From positions 62,001 to 126,000 of the forward strand of contig NZ_JABANC010000003.1 of NCBI RefSeq assembly GCF_012931685.1: a DNA stretch of 64,000 nucleotides. The letters run 5' to 3'. Position 1 is the first letter of the stretch. Every line of letters begins with the position of its first letter. Position numbers and translations under genes: made by a program. The stretch comes from Hanstruepera ponticola (lineage in GTDB: Bacteria > Bacteroidota > Bacteroidia > Flavobacteriales > Flavobacteriaceae). This document shows positions 51,857-60,748 of the stretch, one piece after another. The notes beneath the pieces are model-generated. The model saw only the letters and a program-made list of their open reading frames with translations, did no database searches and was not told the origin of the DNA.

Positions 51857-51976
51857 TCTTGTCTTTCGACACTGCTCAAGATAAACTCCAGCAGGAATCT
51901 TTTTTAAATTAAACTTCTTTTAAAAGGACATTTCGAGAGCGTTTCGACAAGCTCAACGTGACACCTCAATGTCCAA
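51857..51976. repeat. Interspersed TTTCGAC-GCTCAA repeat pair between serC and serA
   Basis: TTTCGACACTGCTCAAG (51864-51880) and TTTCGACAAGCTCAA (51942-51956) share a core also seen at 37460-37474. The second is framed by the inverted pair GGACATT (51926-51932) and AATGTCC (51968-51974). Repeats of this type are common in flavobacterial intergenic regions. The role is unknown; the second could form a hairpin in the serC-serA transcript. Confidence 0.6.
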
Positions 51977-51980
51977 ACTA

Positions 51981-53042
51981 TTATGCCTTTCTCTCCAATT
52001 CGCTCATAACATCTACCAAAACACCCACACTTTCTAAAGGCAAGGCGTTATACATGGATGCTCGATAGCCACCAACACTACGATGTCCATTTAAACCATT
52101 AATGCCTTCTTCTTTTAGCATGGTTTCAAAGGTTTCCTTTAAATCCTCATTGGCTAGAGTAAAGGTTGCATTCATAATTGACCGATCTTCTTTGGTAGCA
52201 AATCCTTTAAATAACGGATTTAAGTCAATTTCAGAATAGATTAATTGCGCTTTTTTATTGTTCTCTTTTTCAATGGCTTCAATACCACCTAAATTTTTCA
52301 ACCATTCCAAAGTCAACATGGATACGTAAACAGCAAAAACAGGAGGCGTGTTAAACATACTGCTTTTACTAATATGTACCTTATAATCCATCATAGATGG
52401 TATTTTACGCGATACTTTTCCTAAAATGTCTTCTTTCACAACAACCAAAGTGGTGCCTGCAGGACCCATATTTTTTTGAGCACCAGCATAAATTAAATCA
52501 AATTGTGTGAAATCTAACTGACGTGAGAAAATATCACTACTCATGTCACAAACCATAGGAATTTCGCACTCTGGAAAACGTTTCATTTGCGTCCCAAAAA
52601 TAGTGTTGTTTGATGTGCAATGGAAATAATCATAGTCCGTAGGAATGTCATAACCCTTTGGAATATAATTATAGTTAGCTTCTTTAGAAGACGCTACTTC
52701 ATAGATATCATCATAAATACGTGCTTCTTTTATGGCTTTATCACTCCAAGTCCCTGTATTTAAATAGCCCGCACGCTTTTCCAATAGGTTTAAAGCCACC
52801 ATTAAAAACTGGGTACTAGCACCACCTTGCAAAAAGAGGGCTTTGTAGCCTTTTCCTTCCAAACCTAATAATTCCAATACTAGTGCGCGTGCATTTTCCA
52901 TAACATCAACAAAAGGTTTACTTCTGTGTGATATTTCTATAAGGGAAAGTCCGTTATCAAAATCTAAAATAGCTTCAGAAGCTTTTAGCATCACTTCTTT
53001 TGGTAATATGCATGGGCCTGCACTAAAATTATGTCTTTTCAT
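51981..53042 (-). CDS. serC: Phosphoserine aminotransferase
   Basis: A 353-residue PLP enzyme that forms phosphoserine from 3-phosphohydroxypyruvate and glutamate. It begins RHNFSAGPCILPKEVMLKA, the family start. The GGASTQFLMVALNLL phosphate-binding loop (about 75-89), VCDMSSDIFSR (about 172-182) and the PLP-lysine motif IYAGAQKNMGPAGTTLVVV (about 190-208) are intact. The C-terminal GLNGHRSVGGYRASMYNALP is diagnostic. It is upstream of serA in the same direction, completing the first two steps of serine synthesis in one locus; SerB is not here. Confidence 0.96.
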   Translation of the reverse strand: MKRHNFSAGPCILPKEVMLKASEAILDFDNGLSLIEISHRSKPFVDVMENARALVLELLGLEGKGYKALFLQGGASTQFLMVALNLLEKRAGYLNTGTWSDKAIKEARIYDDIYEVASSKEANYNYIPKGYDIPTDYDYFHCTSNNTIFGTQMKRFPECEIPMVCDMSSDIFSRQLDFTQFDLIYAGAQKNMGPAGTTLVVVKEDILGKVSRKIPSMMDYKVHISKSSMFNTPPVFAVYVSMLTLEWLKNLGGIEAIEKENNKKAQLIYSEIDLNPLFKGFATKEDRSIMNATFTLANEDLKETFETMLKEEGINGLNGHRSVGGYRASMYNALPLESVGVLVDVMSELERKA

Positions 53043-53179
53043 ATTTAAGTTTCCGGAAATTCGGAATAGTATTTAATTAAACTTTGGCTTATTCCAAGTA
53101 AGAAATAAAGCGCATTTCTTTGAATGCAAAGGTGCTAAATTCTAATAAATTAGGCGTTAATAAATTGATAATTTATCAA

Positions 53180-54238
53180 CTATATTTTTAACAAAAATGC
53201 AATGGTATCTACATTATCAGCATAATCCCAAAGTTGTGGGTTTTGTGATGCGCCAAATGGCACTTGATTATCCAACTTATAATTAGAAACCACACACTGA
53301 ATGCGATCAGAATCTAAAACTAACCTTTGTTCCAGTTGCTCCAAATTATCATAATATTCATAAAATACCGTGGCAATAGGTGAGGCATAGCTAGTATCTT
53401 CCTTAATCATTAAAAAGCCATTTTCAAGCATATCAAACTCACTCATTAAATACACGGCTTTATTATAATCATAATTGTTAGCGTATTTAGCTTGTTCTAT
53501 AATTGGGTGCCATTTATACATACCCTTAAAAAAACCTTCAAAATTATAGTCCTTTGGTACAAATAGTTTTGATACATTTCGGCAACCCAAACCATAATAT
53601 CTAAAGATATCTTCAGAGAGGTTTTCAAAATCTTTAGCAGTTTCCTTACCAGTTAATACCGCAACCGAATTCCTGTTTTTACGAATAATGGAAGGCTTAT
53701 CTTTAAAGTAATATTCAAAATAACGTGCTGTATTATCGCTTCCTGTAGCTATAACCGCATCAAAATTAGACAGCTTGTCTTCAGTAAAACGTATGCTACC
53801 TTTAAATTCTGGTTCAACATATTCCAAATATTTGGCTAAATAGGGAAGGAGCTGCTTGTCGTTAGACGATTGCTTCACTAACACTTGATGTCCAGAAATT
53901 AATACTGATAAAAAATCGTGAAAACCAACCAAAGGAATATTTCCAGCCATAATAATAGCAACCGTTTTTGGTTCCAGAGTATTAAAGTTATACTTTGATA
54001 ACCATTGGCTTAAATTATTTTTAGTCAACGTATTAGACCAATTATTAAAGGCGTAAACAATATTATCTGTATTAAACCAACCGTTATGCTCTTTGGCCAG
54101 TTTTATTTGATGTTTAAAGCCATCAAAAAAAAGATCGTTGTGTAAAACAGTATCTATTTTTGTGAATTCAAGCGTACTAAACTGACTCAAAAATTCACCT
54201 AATTTTACAAAGGCATTAATTCTTTTTTCTAAATCCAT
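53180..54238 (-). CDS. Acyl-CoA reductase (LuxC family)
   Basis: A 352-residue protein of the LuxC/aldehyde dehydrogenase-like superfamily. Recognisable blocks are [20 protein letters not shown] (about 93-112), [17 protein letters not shown] (about 160-176) and [14 protein letters not shown]. The catalytic-Cys segment [14 protein letters not shown] (about 215-228) is present. It would reduce an acyl group to aldehyde with NADPH, but no luciferase or acyltransferase (LuxABDE) is nearby, so a role in light production is unlikely. It is divergent from the ferredoxin gene (intergenic 76 bases) and upstream of serC, a neighbourhood I recall as conserved in flavobacteria. Confidence 0.86.
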   Translation of the reverse strand: MDLEKRINAFVKLGEFLSQFSTLEFTKIDTVLHNDLFFDGFKHQIKLAKEHNGWFNTDNIVYAFNNWSNTLTKNNLSQWLSKYNFNTLEPKTVAIIMAGNIPLVGFHDFLSVLISGHQVLVKQSSNDKQLLPYLAKYLEYVEPEFKGSIRFTEDKLSNFDAVIATGSDNTARYFEYYFKDKPSIIRKNRNSVAVLTGKETAKDFENLSEDIFRYYGLGCRNVSKLFVPKDYNFEGFFKGMYKWHPIIEQAKYANNYDYNKAVYLMSEFDMLENGFLMIKEDTSYASPIATVFYEYYDNLEQLEQRLVLDSDRIQCVVSNYKLDNQVPFGASQNPQLWDYADNVDTIAFLLKI

Positions 54239-54244
54239 AGTTCA

Positions 54245-54276
54245 TTTGGTTATGAATGGTTTTGGCTTTATTTTTG
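54245..54276 (+). promoter_or_regulatory. Promoter of the ferredoxin gene
   Basis: A -33 TTTG (54245-54248), a 20-base spacer and -7 TATTTTTG (54269-54276) match the Bacteroidota consensus in sequence and spacing. The ATG is 38 bases downstream. Confidence 0.68.
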
Positions 54277-54314
54277 CAGACGCAAAAGTACGGAAACTTA
54301 AACGAAAAATTACT

Positions 54315-54668
54315 ATGGCAATTATAATAACAGACGAATGTATTAACTGTGGCGCATGTGAACCAGAATGCCCAAACACAGCTATTTATGAAGGAGCTGA
54401 TGACTGGCGTTATAAAGATGGTACGAGCCTTACAGGTAGTGTGGTATTGCCAGATGGTAAAGCTGTAGATGCTGATGAAGCCCAAGAGCCTATAAGCGAT
54501 GAGATTTACTACATTGTACCAGATAAGTGTACCGAGTGTAAGGGTTTCCATGAGGAACCACAATGCGCTGCCGTATGCCCAGTAGATTGCTGCGTACTGG
54601 ACGACGACCATGTAGAAAGCGAAGAAACCCTATTGGGCAAACAACGCTTTATGCATCCAGATTCTTAA
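54315..54668 (+). CDS. Dicluster [4Fe-4S] ferredoxin
   Basis: A 117-residue bacterial-type ferredoxin. The first cluster motif is [13 protein letters not shown] (about 10-22, C-x2-C-x2-C-x3-C). A long insert follows, then a second motif spread over [21 protein letters not shown] (C-x2-C-x8-C-x3-C), as in the Allochromatium-type 2[4Fe-4S] ferredoxins. The start [12 protein letters not shown] lies downstream of a good promoter; a longer reading would start inside it. It is a small soluble electron carrier; partners such as pyruvate or 2-oxoacid oxidoreductases are not in the window. Confidence 0.93.
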   Translation: MAIIITDECINCGACEPECPNTAIYEGADDWRYKDGTSLTGSVVLPDGKAVDADEAQEPISDEIYYIVPDKCTECKGFHEEPQCAAVCPVDCCVLDDDHVESEETLLGKQRFMHPDS

Positions 54669-54737
54669 TTTTTAAAATTTCTTTAGGTTTTTTCAAGTAA
54701 ACTTTACTTATTTGTTCTTTAATATTTTTATCGATTG

Positions 54738-56642
54738 ATGAGAGTTTACGTAGTTTTTAATATTTTATGTCATTTCGTTCTTTCCATTATGACACCTTTC
54801 AGTGGGCTTTCTCAAGATTCCGGAGTTGCACAAATCCAATTAAGAAATAACTTGGATATTAATGTATGTAGTGATGATGGTTATGCAACTTTCAACATTC
54901 AAGAAATAGAGCAACTGGTTTTAATGGATTTAGGTATTGATGATGATGATTTTTTAGAAAAAATACTAATCTCAACTTCAAACGGAAATGTTCTTATTGT
55001 TAATTCTCCTTCAAACAATCCTAATATAGAAACTTTTTGTGAGTTAGATGCTGAATTAACAGATATAGCTATTAATTCAAATAAAGAAATATTTGTTTTA
55101 AGGGGAGGTGGATTTACAGAAATTGATGATAACTGTAATATGACCCACTATAATTATTCTTGGTTTGGGAGTAACGCATTATCTGTTGATGATTTAGATA
55201 ATTTTTATCTTGGATCTGCAACAAATACTGATGTATTTAAATTTGAACTTTTACCAAGTGGTATAATTACAGGTGATAGATGGTATGATTTTGATAATGG
55301 AAGTTCAGGCGGTGATTTTGTTTTATTAAATGACAAGATGTATGTAGCATGGAGATTAAGTAATAATAATTTTAGGCTTTATGAAGTTACTGTGAATCAA
55401 GATAGAGATTACATTTCTCATGTAGATCTGGGCCAAATACCAAATAACACATTTGGTCTTGCTTCAGAACTAGGAAGACTATATGGTGTGACACCAGACC
55501 GCCTGTATGAAATTAATTTATCTGATTTTTCATTTTCAGACGTAATTCAAAATCCAAACATTGAAGATGAATGGTTTGGAGCAGCTGGCTTTCATGAGGC
55601 ATCTCCTTACAATGCTTCTACACATATAAATTTCACTGATGCTGAAAATGATATCAACGAAATAATAGGCGATTGGACAAACACTATTATGGGTGGGCAA
55701 ACTATCTACATTAGAATTGATAATTCAATAACAAATGAATTTATAATTGCACCAGTAAATATTAATGTTGAAACTTTTCCAGAAGTAGATCCACCAGAAG
55801 ATTTGATAAAATGCAAAAATGACAGCTTTAATAGTTTTGATTTCAATGAGGTTTCATCACAGATGCAGATAAATCCAAATGACGACTTAATTTTTGTTTA
55901 TTACAACATTGATCCTCAACTAAATTTTGGGGCAGTACCATTAGATTTAAATTATCAAAGTATTTCTGAAGCTGAAACAATTTATGTGCGTGTGGAATAC
56001 GCTAATAGTATAGATTGCAGTTTGTTTTTTGATTTTCAAATAATTAATCATGAGACACCAGACCTATTACCGTTATCAGATTGGAATTTCCCAACAGTTT
56101 TAGAATCTTGTTATTTTGATCAAAATAATAATGGATATTTCAATTTGAATGAAATAGAAAATGATATCATTTTGAATAACAATGATTTAAACATTTCATA
56201 TTATATAAGTTTTAATGATGCACAGAATAACACTAATCAAATACAAAATATTTTTTTTCTTGAAAATTCAAGTCAAGAAATTTTTATAAAAGCAACTAAT
56301 ACATTTGGGTGCTATACTATTTCCAATTTTTTTATTGAACAAGATTGTATATTAAATAATGAATCTCTTTTTAATATCAACTTTCCTAAATTTTTCACAC
56401 CTAATAATGATGGAACGAATGATTTTTGGAATGTTTATGGTATTTCTGAAAAAGTTAGGAAAGAATCTATAATAAAAATTTTTGATAGATATGGAAAACA
56501 AATAATAGCCTTTAAACCTTACAATTCAAATGGTTGGGACGGAACTTACAACGGTAATCCTTGTCAATCTTCGGACTATTGGTTTGTGTTTTATTCTGAT
56601 TCAGGATATCAAAAAGTTGGACATTTTACATTAAAAAGATAA
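54738..56642 (+). CDS. Secreted protein with T9SS type B sorting domain
   Basis: A 634-residue protein from ATG 54738 (a TTG one codon earlier is less likely). The signal peptide runs to about residue 25 (HFVLSIMTPFSGLSQ). Residues about 40-300 resemble a beta-propeller-like or repeat domain. The middle has two similar segments with CKNDSFNSFDFNE and YFNLNEIE spacing, typical of flavobacterial gliding and adhesion proteins. The C-terminal domain (about 550-634) has FPKFFTPNNDGTNDFWNVYG, IKIFDRYGKQI and GWDGTYNGNPCQSSDYWFV, the type B (CHU_C/TIGR04131) sorting signal, so it is exported by the type IX system and displayed or released. It is followed by a terminator before the DUF6090 array. Confidence 0.9.
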   Translation: MRVYVVFNILCHFVLSIMTPFSGLSQDSGVAQIQLRNNLDINVCSDDGYATFNIQEIEQLVLMDLGIDDDDFLEKILISTSNGNVLIVNSPSNNPNIETFCELDAELTDIAINSNKEIFVLRGGGFTEIDDNCNMTHYNYSWFGSNALSVDDLDNFYLGSATNTDVFKFELLPSGIITGDRWYDFDNGSSGGDFVLLNDKMYVAWRLSNNNFRLYEVTVNQDRDYISHVDLGQIPNNTFGLASELGRLYGVTPDRLYEINLSDFSFSDVIQNPNIEDEWFGAAGFHEASPYNASTHINFTDAENDINEIIGDWTNTIMGGQTIYIRIDNSITNEFIIAPVNINVETFPEVDPPEDLIKCKNDSFNSFDFNEVSSQMQINPNDDLIFVYYNIDPQLNFGAVPLDLNYQSISEAETIYVRVEYANSIDCSLFFDFQIINHETPDLLPLSDWNFPTVLESCYFDQNNNGYFNLNEIENDIILNNNDLNISYYISFNDAQNNTNQIQNIFFLENSSQEIFIKATNTFGCYTISNFFIEQDCILNNESLFNINFPKFFTPNNDGTNDFWNVYGISEKVRKESIIKIFDRYGKQIIAFKPYNSNGWDGTYNGNPCQSSDYWFVFYSDSGYQKVGHFTLKR

Positions 56643-56742
56643 AAACAATCAATTAAAAAAATAAACAGTTATTTGATAGCCATTTTTTTAAAGAGCGTTC
56701 ATGCATCCTGAAAATTAATTCGTTTTATTAAGATTAGAATAT

Positions 56743-56774
56743 TAAAACCTCAAGTATTTGCTTGGGGTTTTTTG
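56743..56774 (+). terminator. Terminator between the T9SS gene and the DUF6090 array
   Basis: Stem AAAACCTCAAG/CTTGGGGTTTT (one G-T pair) with a short loop and a TTTTTT run. It shows that the array is transcribed separately from the secreted-protein gene. Confidence 0.75.
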
Positions 56775-56836
56775 TTTACAGTCTTAATAAAATCTTTTTC
56801 CCTAAATTAGACCATCAACAGATAACCAACCAACCC

Positions 56837-57601
56837 ATGATAAAAATTTTCCGTAAAATACGCCAGCAATTGCTGTCAGAAGGTAAAACAGGCAAATATC
56901 TCAAATATGCCATTGGTGAAATCATTCTAGTAGTTATCGGTATTTTAATAGCCTTACAAATAAACAATTGGAATGAAAACCGGAAAAATAAGATTGCAGA
57001 AGCCGATTACTACTGTCGAATTTTAGATGACTTTGAACTCAATGAAAAATTAATTGATGAAACTGCAGAACTCACAACGCACAAAATTAAGCTATGTAAA
57101 GAGCTGCTATTAGATTTAAACAGCATACCCAATAAAAGAAGTGATATACTAAACAAATTTGTATTGGCCTTGAGGCAAGACGTTTTTGTGCCTAGCAATA
57201 TTGCCTTTGAAGAGATTACATCCTCTGGCCAGCTAAAGCTATTAACAGATTTAGAACTTAAAAACAGATTGATTCAGCACAGTACATTTTTAAACAATAT
57301 TTTAAACCTGCTTCAAGAAAACAGGAATGAAATTATTGAAAGAATGGGTGATTTTGATTTAGTATCTGAATTTGGGTTTCAAGATTTAGACTATCTGAAT
57401 AATGTGCTTGACAAAGAACATTTAGACCTATTGCCAAAAAACAACTGGAACAACGAACCTAATAACCCGTTATTTTTAAAGTTTCAAGACAATCTGGTTT
57501 TTTTTGTAGGCATGCTTGTTAGGCAAAAACAACATTTAGCTAATTTAAAGATCGAAATGCAAGAACCTTTAAAATTGTTACAAGCCAAAAAGTGTCAATA
57601 A
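56837..57601 (+). CDS. DUF6090-family membrane protein, array copy 1
   Basis: A 254-residue protein. The start is MIKIFRKIRQ at 56837, not the longer frame that begins within the terminator. The basic amphipathic segment (1-20) precedes TM YAIGEIILVVIGILIALQIN (about 24-43) and NWNENRK. The rest is a helical, soluble domain with no second clear TM. The central block FEEITSSGQLKLLTDLELK (about 124-142) is the family's second conserved spot. It is the first of five tandem copies and is preceded by ACCAACCC directly before ATG. No enzymatic motif is visible; a membrane-anchored periplasmic sensor or scaffold is inferred only from topology. Confidence 0.85.
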   Translation: MIKIFRKIRQQLLSEGKTGKYLKYAIGEIILVVIGILIALQINNWNENRKNKIAEADYYCRILDDFELNEKLIDETAELTTHKIKLCKELLLDLNSIPNKRSDILNKFVLALRQDVFVPSNIAFEEITSSGQLKLLTDLELKNRLIQHSTFLNNILNLLQENRNEIIERMGDFDLVSEFGFQDLDYLNNVLDKEHLDLLPKNNWNNEPNNPLFLKFQDNLVFFVGMLVRQKQHLANLKIEMQEPLKLLQAKKCQ

Positions 57602-57619
57602 CGTAAGACTAACCAACCC

Positions 57620-58363
57620 ATGATAAAATTCTTTCGTAAAATCCGCCAACAGTTACTATCAGAAGGTAAAACAGGTAAATATCTAAAATATGCCATTGGC
57701 GAAATCATTTTAGTTATGATTGGTATTCTTTTAGCACTTCAGGTAAATGACTGGAATACCAAGCGATTATTAAAATCCAAAGAGCAGGTCTATTTAAAAC
57801 AAATTAGAATTAGCTTAAACAATGATTTAGAAAGCATAAAAGAAGTAAAAGAATTTAATGCTGATAAAGCTTCTTACATAGACACAACCTATGTAGTGTT
57901 AGAACAGTCTTCAAACCCTGAAAAATATATACCTGTAATTACTGATTATATGTATGTAATAGCTGAATTTAATGTTTTTGAACCTAACAATATTGCTTTT
58001 GAAAATATGATAGCTTCAGAAAATATTGACCTTATTACTAATATGGAGTTAAGAAAAAACCTTTCACTATACTATAAAAGAGATTTTGAGAATAGTACCC
58101 AAGAGCGTATTAAAGAGCAAACGCGGCAATTTGTAGATTACATTATGCCTAAACTAACCAGCAGACAATTTGTAAAAGAATTGATGAAACACGATTCTCA
58201 TTTACCTGATATTTCAGAGACTAATATACACAGTGATACACAAGTTTATGCTCATCTTTTTATTATGATTGCAAATATGGATGGTCAAAATGAACTTTTA
58301 GATACTACTACTGAAGAAATAAAACGTTTACTAGATTTAATTGATAATAATCTAAAATCATAG
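57620..58363 (+). CDS. DUF6090-family membrane protein, array copy 2
   Basis: A 247-residue protein with an N-terminal module almost identical to copy 1 (MIKFFRKIRQQLLSEGKTGK). The TM segment (about 24-43) is altered to LVMIGILLALQVN and followed by DWNTKR. The ectodomain shares little sequence with copy 1 apart from the central FENMIASENIDLITNMELR (about 126-145). It starts 18 bases after copy 1 and is preceded by the same ACCAACCC. Helical content is high (YLKQIRISLNNDLESIK). It is probably co-transcribed with the other copies. Confidence 0.85.
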   Translation: MIKFFRKIRQQLLSEGKTGKYLKYAIGEIILVMIGILLALQVNDWNTKRLLKSKEQVYLKQIRISLNNDLESIKEVKEFNADKASYIDTTYVVLEQSSNPEKYIPVITDYMYVIAEFNVFEPNNIAFENMIASENIDLITNMELRKNLSLYYKRDFENSTQERIKEQTRQFVDYIMPKLTSRQFVKELMKHDSHLPDISETNIHSDTQVYAHLFIMIANMDGQNELLDTTTEEIKRLLDLIDNNLKS

Positions 58364-58365
58364 AC

Positions 58366-59157
58366 ATGATAAAATTCTTTAGAAAAATTAGGCAAAATAT
58401 GATTAAAGAAAATCGAGCAAGTAAATATTTACTTTATGCCATTGGCGAAATCATCCTTGTTGTAATAGGAATTTTGATTGCTTTGAGTATTAATAATTGG
58501 AATGAAAAACAAAAAGATTTAAAGCAGGAACAATTAATTTTAAAACAATTAAAAAGTGAATATCAAAGCAATCTCGTGCAACTAGAAGAGAAAATTCTAA
58601 TGCGTAATCAAGGATTAGAGGCTTGTAACAATTTACTCAATCAAATTGATCATCCAGAATCAATTAATGAAGGTGAACTTTACAAATCGCTTTCGTTAAT
58701 AATGAGAGACCCAACATTTGACCCTATTAAAAACGATATTGTAGGTTCAGAAAAATTACGTCTTATACAAAATCAAGAGTTAACTAGTATTTTATCAAAT
58801 TGGTCTTCCGAAGTCTATCAAGTTCAAGAGCTAGAATTAGAATATAAAAAATTTCGTACCGAAATAATAATTCCCTGTTATATTAGGCTTGGTGTTTCAA
58901 GAAATCTTAATAATGCACTCTGGAAGGATGGATATACGCCTACTGAAGCACTAGACAAAAAATACAATCACAAGTTTACCATAAAACCAACCAAAAAAGA
59001 TTTAGACTTTTTAAAAGTCCTGAATGATGTTGAATTAGAAGGTATAATTGGACAGGTAATAACATTTAATCAAATAACCAATCTCCAATCGCAAACATTA
59101 AGAGATAGAATAATAAATATGCTTGCAGTAATTGAAAACGAGATTGATAAAGAATAG
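58366..59157 (+). CDS. DUF6090-family membrane protein, array copy 3
   Basis: A 263-residue protein. The N-terminal module is more divergent than in the others (MIKFFRKIRQNMIKENRASK), but the TM (YAIGEIILVVIGILIALSIN, about 24-43) is kept. The central block is VGSEKLRLIQNQELTSIL (about 126-143). Only two bases separate it from copy 2, so it is translationally coupled. Upstream sequence is ATAGAC rather than ACCAACCC, which suggests an older duplicate. The C-terminal part is rich in charged helices with ELEGIIGQVITFNQ. Confidence 0.85.
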   Translation: MIKFFRKIRQNMIKENRASKYLLYAIGEIILVVIGILIALSINNWNEKQKDLKQEQLILKQLKSEYQSNLVQLEEKILMRNQGLEACNNLLNQIDHPESINEGELYKSLSLIMRDPTFDPIKNDIVGSEKLRLIQNQELTSILSNWSSEVYQVQELELEYKKFRTEIIIPCYIRLGVSRNLNNALWKDGYTPTEALDKKYNHKFTIKPTKKDLDFLKVLNDVELEGIIGQVITFNQITNLQSQTLRDRIINMLAVIENEIDKE

Positions 59158-59170
59158 TAAAATACCAACA

Positions 59171-59923
59171 ATGATAAAATTCTTTAGACATATTAGACAA
59201 AACTTACTTTCCGAAGGTAAAACCAGCCCGAATGACTCGGTCGGGCGGGCAGGCAGGTACCTAAAATATGCCATTGGCGAAATTGTTCTCGTGGTTATTG
59301 GTATTCTAATTGCACTACAGATTAATAACTGGAATAATGATAGAAATGACAGAAAGTTAGAAAAGCACTATTTGGCAGGACTTATAAATGATCTTAAATC
59401 AGACTCTATCGCTGTTAGTGATCTCAAAACAATGTCAAATGAACAAGTTCGGAGAAAAGAAAAGTTGTACGAGTATTTTGATGGATATCAGTTTTCCAAA
59501 GATTCTATTGCTTACTTCTTTGCAATGCAATGGGGAATGCCTGTTGGATTCGTGCCAAATACTGCCACAATTGACGAAATGAGGAGTGCTGGTGGAATTA
59601 GTCTGATTGGAAAACAAGATATTCGAAAGAAAATTATTGAACTGTATAATACTTACCAAGAGTTTATAAATGGTGACCAAGCATACTATGAACGTAACAG
59701 GTTCGAGTTGAGAAAATTGGCATTCAAAATTCCCAACGTATTTGATAAAGAGTCACTGAAAAATGCAATTGAACCAGACATAGTAGATGCATTAAAAAAT
59801 GATGAGTTAAGGAATAGCGTTATGGCTAATTACGCCTTTGGAGTAAATAATGAACTAAAAGTTTTGCAAGAAGAAAATGCAGAATTACTAAAACTATTGA
59901 CTACGTATTTATCTGAACTTTAA
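59171..59923 (+). CDS. DUF6090-family membrane protein, array copy 4, with in-frame palindromic insertion
   Basis: A 250-residue protein starting at MIKFFRHIRQNLLSEGKT (59171); an upstream in-frame start overlaps copy 3 and would add 13 residues absent elsewhere. Between KT and GRYLKYAIGE nine extra residues (SPNDSVGRA) come from a 27-bp insertion at 59224-59250, the only length change in this module among the intact copies. The TM and NNWNND follow. The central motif is IDEMRSAGGISLIGKQDIRK. The frame stays open to the normal end, so the gene is probably functional despite the insertion. Confidence 0.85.
   Translation: MIKFFRHIRQNLLSEGKTSPNDSVGRAGRYLKYAIGEIVLVVIGILIALQINNWNNDRNDRKLEKHYLAGLINDLKSDSIAVSDLKTMSNEQVRRKEKLYEYFDGYQFSKDSIAYFFAMQWGMPVGFVPNTATIDEMRSAGGISLIGKQDIRKKIIELYNTYQEFINGDQAYYERNRFELRKLAFKIPNVFDKESLKNAIEPDIVDALKNDELRNSVMANYAFGVNNELKVLQEENAELLKLLTTYLSEL
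59224..59250. repeat. 27-bp palindromic insertion inside DUF6090 copy 4
   Basis: Alignment with copy 5 (AAAAC then AGGCAGGTACCT in both) shows a 27-base insert. It contains the perfect inverted repeat GCCCGA (59226-59231)/TCGGGC (59241-59246) around a 9-base loop and is much more GC-rich than its surroundings. The reading frame is preserved. Confidence 0.75.
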
Positions 59924-59950
59924 AAAAATAACGAAAGCACAACCAACCCA

Positions 59951-60727
59951 ATGATAAAATTCTTTAGGCGAATACGCCAAAACTTACTTTCAGAAGGCAA
60001 AACAGGCAGGTACCTCAAATATGCCATTGGCGAAATTGTTCTAGTGGTTATTGGAATTCTAATTGCGCTACAGATTAATAACTGGAATGAAAATCGACAA
60101 GCCATTTCAAAATCACTAAATTATCTTGAAGAATTTCGGAAAGATTTAATAAGTGACACTATCAGCTTAAATAAAGCATTAACAAGACTAGACGAAGAAA
60201 TGAGTGCAGAATTGTGGGCTTTAAGACGAACTAGTTATAAAATCGCCGATGCAGACTCTATCATGCTTGCTATTGGTAGAACATATTACGATAGGGAAAT
60301 CAACAATCGAACCTTTAGTAATGTCCAAAATTCAGGAAATTCAAAGTTAATAGGGTATGATAGTCTTTTCACAGTACTCTCACAATATTACACAAAAACC
60401 AATGAGAGGCTCAAGGCTCACACAGAATGGGATGAGAAAGAAGTTACAGAAAAACAACAGTACAAGAGAGATTTGTTTAGCAAAATTGAAGTTGACATAA
60501 ATTACATTAAAAGCAATTCCAGATCATTAGATATAGAGCATTTTCCGATGATTACGGATTCTGTTGAGCAAGCAAACTTGATTATAGATTTTGCAACAAC
60601 CGTACAAGGAAGAAATCACTTTAAGGAAAATTATGTACGGCATTTGAGACTTCAAAATGTTTTTAATCAAACTAAAAAAGAAGCAGAGGAATTGATAAAA
60701 CTAATAGATTTAAAAGTAATAAAATAA
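59951..60727 (+). CDS. DUF6090-family membrane protein, array copy 5
   Basis: A 258-residue protein with the standard module (MIKFFRRIRQNLLSEGKTGR, TM about 24-43, NNWNENRQ). At base level this module is nearly the same as copy 4 outside the insertion. The central motif is FSNVQNSGNSKLIGYDSLFT (about 117-136). The rest diverges from the other copies and is rich in charged helices. It is preceded by ACCAACCCA, 27 bases after copy 4. It is the last intact member of the array. Confidence 0.85.
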   Translation: MIKFFRRIRQNLLSEGKTGRYLKYAIGEIVLVVIGILIALQINNWNENRQAISKSLNYLEEFRKDLISDTISLNKALTRLDEEMSAELWALRRTSYKIADADSIMLAIGRTYYDREINNRTFSNVQNSGNSKLIGYDSLFTVLSQYYTKTNERLKAHTEWDEKEVTEKQQYKRDLFSKIEVDINYIKSNSRSLDIEHFPMITDSVEQANLIIDFATTVQGRNHFKENYVRHLRLQNVFNQTKKEAEELIKLIDLKVIK

Positions 60728-60748
60728 TGAAAGCAGCACTACAAGCCC

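Noticed and set aside
53180-54238. Bioluminescence locus
   Set aside because: The LuxC-like reductase has no luciferase, LuxD or LuxE neighbours.
54216-54611. 131-residue minus-strand frame opposite the ferredoxin
   Set aside because: It covers the ferredoxin coding region and its promoter; Cys and Trp richness comes from the antisense of the cluster motifs.
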